A stretch of DNA of 64,000 bases from an uncultured bacterium (GTDB taxonomy: Bacteria; Actinomycetota; Coriobacteriia; Coriobacteriales; Coriobacteriaceae). Positions 62,052-64,000 of the stretch are shown piece after piece. Where the stretch lies: NCBI GenBank assembly GCA_905215505.1, contig CAJMPU010000002.1, positions 62,001-126,000 of the forward strand. Direction: 5' to 3'. Numbering within the stretch: position 1 is the first letter of the stretch; every line of letters begins with the position of its first letter. Position numbers and translations under genes: made by a program. Below the pieces are notes generated by a model, which was given only the letters and a program-made list of their open reading frames with translations, did not search any database and was not told the DNA's origin.

Positions 62052-63196
62052 AGCGGCTGTCGCTGCAGTGGCGCATCACGTTGATGACGGCACTGCTGAT
62101 ATGTTCAACCTGCGTACTTATGAATTGCCTGGTTGGCTACTCCGGCATGCGCTACATGGACTCGATCGGCAATGAACTATCGGCGCACAGCAAGGTGGAG
62201 GCGGCCTCGCCCAGCTCATTTGACCCGACAAACAAAGAGCTCGACGACGCGCTGACCATCGTCGTGAACGACGCCCAAGAATCGTTTGGCGCGACGAGCT
62301 GGTATATAACTGCAGCGGTGACGCTGCTCGGCGGCGTGCTGGCCTACTTTGTGAGCGGACATGCGCTGCGGCCGTTGCGCTTCTTTGCGACGCAAGTCGA
62401 GAGCGTGCGGCCCGACAACCTCGCCGACACAAAAATCAGCGAGGACGTGCCCTCTGAACTCAGGCGCTGCAGCGCGTCGTTTAACGACATGATTACCCGC
62501 CTTGACGAGGGATTTTCCGCACAAAGACAGTTTACGGGCAATGCGGCGCACGAACTGCGCACGCCGCTTGCGCTCATGCAGGCCCAGGTTGAGCTGTTTT
62601 GCGCCGAGCGCCCCGACGTCGATGCCGATACAGCGAGCCTGCTCGGGCTGCTGCAGGAGCAGACCGAGCGAATGACGCACATGACAAAGACCCTGCTCGA
62701 GATGAGCGAGCTGCGCAGTGTCCCTTGCAACGATGTGATTGACCTAGCGCCGATGATCGAAGAAGTGCTCACGGACCTGGCACCCCTTGCCGAGCAAAAA
62801 GACATCACGCTTACAAGTGAGGGCGACGCGCAAACGATCGGCAGCGACACGCTGATCTATCGGTTGCTGTTCAACCTGACCGAAAACGCCATACGCTATA
62901 GCGCGCCCAACTCGACCGTGCAAATCAACGCCTGCGCCGAAGGCGACCGCGTGCTGCTACGCGTGCGCGACCAGGGACCGGGCATTCCCGAGCAATACCA
63001 GACGAGCATCTTTCAGCCCTTCTTTCGCGTCGACAAATCGCGCAGCAGGGCATACGGCGGCGTGGGGCTGGGACTTGCGCTGGTCTGGGAGATTGCCGCG
63101 CTCCACGGCGGCTCCATCGAGGTCGAAGAGAGCTCGGAGCGCGGAACGACCATGCTCGTGACTCTTCCCACTCGCGCACTCGGCTCATTAAAATAA
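62048..63196 (+). CDS. Sensor histidine kinase
   Basis: 382 aa. TM1 (about 11-31), a short extracytoplasmic loop of about 50 residues, TM2 (about 82-103), HAMP (about 104-155), HisKA with His in NAAHELRTPLALM (about 174), and HATPase with NLTENAIRY, DQGPGIP and GVGLGLAL motifs. The small sensor loop suggests the membrane or a membrane partner is sensed. Partner of the response regulator by a coupled start. An 82-bp composite repeat follows directly after its stop. Confidence 0.93.
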   Translation: MKRLSLQWRITLMTALLICSTCVLMNCLVGYSGMRYMDSIGNELSAHSKVEAASPSSFDPTNKELDDALTIVVNDAQESFGATSWYITAAVTLLGGVLAYFVSGHALRPLRFFATQVESVRPDNLADTKISEDVPSELRRCSASFNDMITRLDEGFSAQRQFTGNAAHELRTPLALMQAQVELFCAERPDVDADTASLLGLLQEQTERMTHMTKTLLEMSELRSVPCNDVIDLAPMIEEVLTDLAPLAEQKDITLTSEGDAQTIGSDTLIYRLLFNLTENAIRYSAPNSTVQINACAEGDRVLLRVRDQGPGIPEQYQTSIFQPFFRVDKSRSRAYGGVGLGLALVWEIAALHGGSIEVEESSERGTTMLVTLPTRALGSLK

Positions 63197-63278
63197 CGAA
63201 CGGGATGGCACGCCGCGTGGCGTACCATCCCTCACATAATATCGAGGATGTGACAAAGGGACTGTCCCTTTGTCACAT
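63197..63278. repeat. Composite repeat with hairpin A7
   Basis: CGAACGGGATGGCACGCCGC then GTGGCGTACCATC (inner hairpin GATGGCACGCC / GGCGTACCATC), a CCTCACATAATATC spacer and the perfect A hairpin at 63248-63278. Same order and about the same length as 57229-57309. It lies between the kinase and guaA, which converge. Confidence 0.82.
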
Positions 63279-63312
63279 CTGCTAGTTCTCGTCGCCTACC
63301 AGCTGAGTTAGC

Positions 63313-64000
63313 TTACTCCCACTCGACCGTGCCAACGGGCTTCGGCGTGAGGTCGTAGCAAACGCGGCAAATACCGGGGACCTCGGCGGTCACGCGAGCG
63401 GTAATGCGCTTGAGCAGCGCCCAATCGAGCTCGGGCACCTCGGCGGTCATGACGTCGACGGTGTTGATGCAGCGAATAATGCAGGGCCAGTCGTAGGCGC
63501 GCTTGCCCTCGCGCACACCGGTAGCGCGGAAATCGGGCACTACGGCAAAGTACTGCCAGATGGTCAGGCCGGCCTTGTCGATCTCTTCGCGCACGATGGC
63601 ATCGGCCTCGCGCAGCGCCTCGAGACGGTCGCGGGTGATGGCGCCAAGGCAGCGGACGCCCAGGCCAGGACCGGGGAACGGCTGACGCTCAACCATGTTC
63701 TCGGGCAGGCCGAGCTCGCGGCCCACGACGCGCACCTCGTCCTTGTACAGCAGCTTAACGGGCTCGCAGAGCTCAAACTGCAGGTCCTCGGGCAGGCCGC
63801 CAACGTTGTGGTGAGCCTTCACGCCGTCCTGCGACTCCAGAATGTCGGGGTAGATGGTGCCCTGGGCGAGGAAACTGACCTCGTCACCGACCTTGCGGGC
63901 CTCCTCCTCGAACACGCGGATAAACTCGGCGCCGATGATCTTGCGCTTGGCCTCGGGCTCGTCGACGTCGACGAGCTTATCGAGGAAGCGGTCGGTAGCG
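63313..64000 (-). CDS. guaA: GMP synthase (glutamine-hydrolysing), C-terminal part
   Basis: Partial: the visible 228 or so residues are the C-terminal ATP-pyrophosphatase and dimerisation domain; the glutaminase domain is beyond the right edge. Signatures: IGAEFIRVFEEEA, FLAQGTIYPDILES, HHNVGGLP, FPGPGLGVRCLG and the ending KPVGTVEWE. GuaA aminates XMP to GMP in purine synthesis. The direction is minus, and it converges with the histidine kinase; the A7 hairpin between them is the only candidate transcript end. Confidence 0.95.
   Translation of the reverse strand, partial: ATDRFLDKLVDVDEPEAKRKIIGAEFIRVFEEEARKVGDEVSFLAQGTIYPDILESQDGVKAHHNVGGLPEDLQFELCEPVKLLYKDEVRVVGRELGLPENMVERQPFPGPGLGVRCLGAITRDRLEALREADAIVREEIDKAGLTIWQYFAVVPDFRATGVREGKRAYDWPCIIRCINTVDVMTAEVPELDWALLKRITARVTAEVPGICRVCYDLTPKPVGTVEWE

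Overview
The window looks like a chromosome segment of a high-GC, gut-type actinobacterium of the Coriobacteriia, most like Collinsella. This rests on GC-rich coding sequence, strong AAGGAG-type ribosome binding sites, and the mix of Gram-positive surface proteins, OFA-type transporters, Tet(M)-like GTPases and a CD1871A-type small redox protein. The assignment is an impression from gene content, not a database match. I see no rRNA or tRNA gene, prophage, insertion sequence or CRISPR array.

Layout. 1-6.6 kb: a UvrA-like ATPase cut by the window edge, translationally coupled to an AAA ATPase; a Tet(M)-like GTPase; a GNAT acetyltransferase; RsmJ; and a 47-aa membrane peptide. 6.7-14.1 kb: a solute-binding lipoprotein paired with a very large Cache-Cache-MscS channel, two paralogous small membrane proteins around a LysR regulator, and RlmA, whose 3' end and terminator also exist as a 159-bp duplicate 6.5 kb away. 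14-18.5 kb: MATE exporter, LysR/EamA pair and uracil-DNA glycosylase. 18.5-29 kb: a probable five-gene operon, hybrid histidine kinase - MoxR - DUF58 - transglutaminase-like protein (catalytic Cys position is Ser) - 1415-aa leucine-rich-repeat surface protein. 29-37 kb: an SDR, a VUT-family transporter with a preQ1-riboswitch-like leader, RF3, an array of three palindromes spaced exactly 80 bp apart, a GntR/ABC operon, a ClC channel with altered motifs, a LOG-family protein and a K+ channel.

37-47.6 kb: a BvgS-like hybrid kinase, a Nim-like flavoprotein, a frameshifted MalY/PatB lyase, TrmO, an XRE-zinc ribbon-TipAS fusion regulator, glutaredoxin, Dus, a repeat-rich intergenic zone with a MITE-like palindrome and a LysR gene tail, and two membrane proteins. 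47.7-53.7 kb: a catabolic cluster with agmatine-deiminase-like and carbamoyltransferase-like enzymes, two paralogous OFA-type MFS carriers and a TetR regulator; shared CCTACCG motifs mark its probable operators. 53.8-64 kb: a fused ABC exporter, CoA-disulfide-reductase/rhodanese, a TlpA-like lipoprotein, a NapH-like ferredoxin, a CD1871A-type CxxC peptide, a two-component system and the 3' part of guaA.

Interspersed hairpins are a theme. One family (ATGTGACAAAGGG...CCCTTTGTCACAT) occurs seven times and a second (GGGGACGTTC...GAACGTCCCC) at three loci. Several copies abut or contain the stop codon of the adjacent gene. The best candidates for undescribed biology are the lipoprotein/Cache-MscS pair, the kinase-MoxR-DUF58-Ser-transglutaminase-LRR operon, the guanidino/ureido-compound cluster with a carbamoyltransferase lacking the usual HCLP and SMG motifs, and the 80-bp-phased palindrome array.
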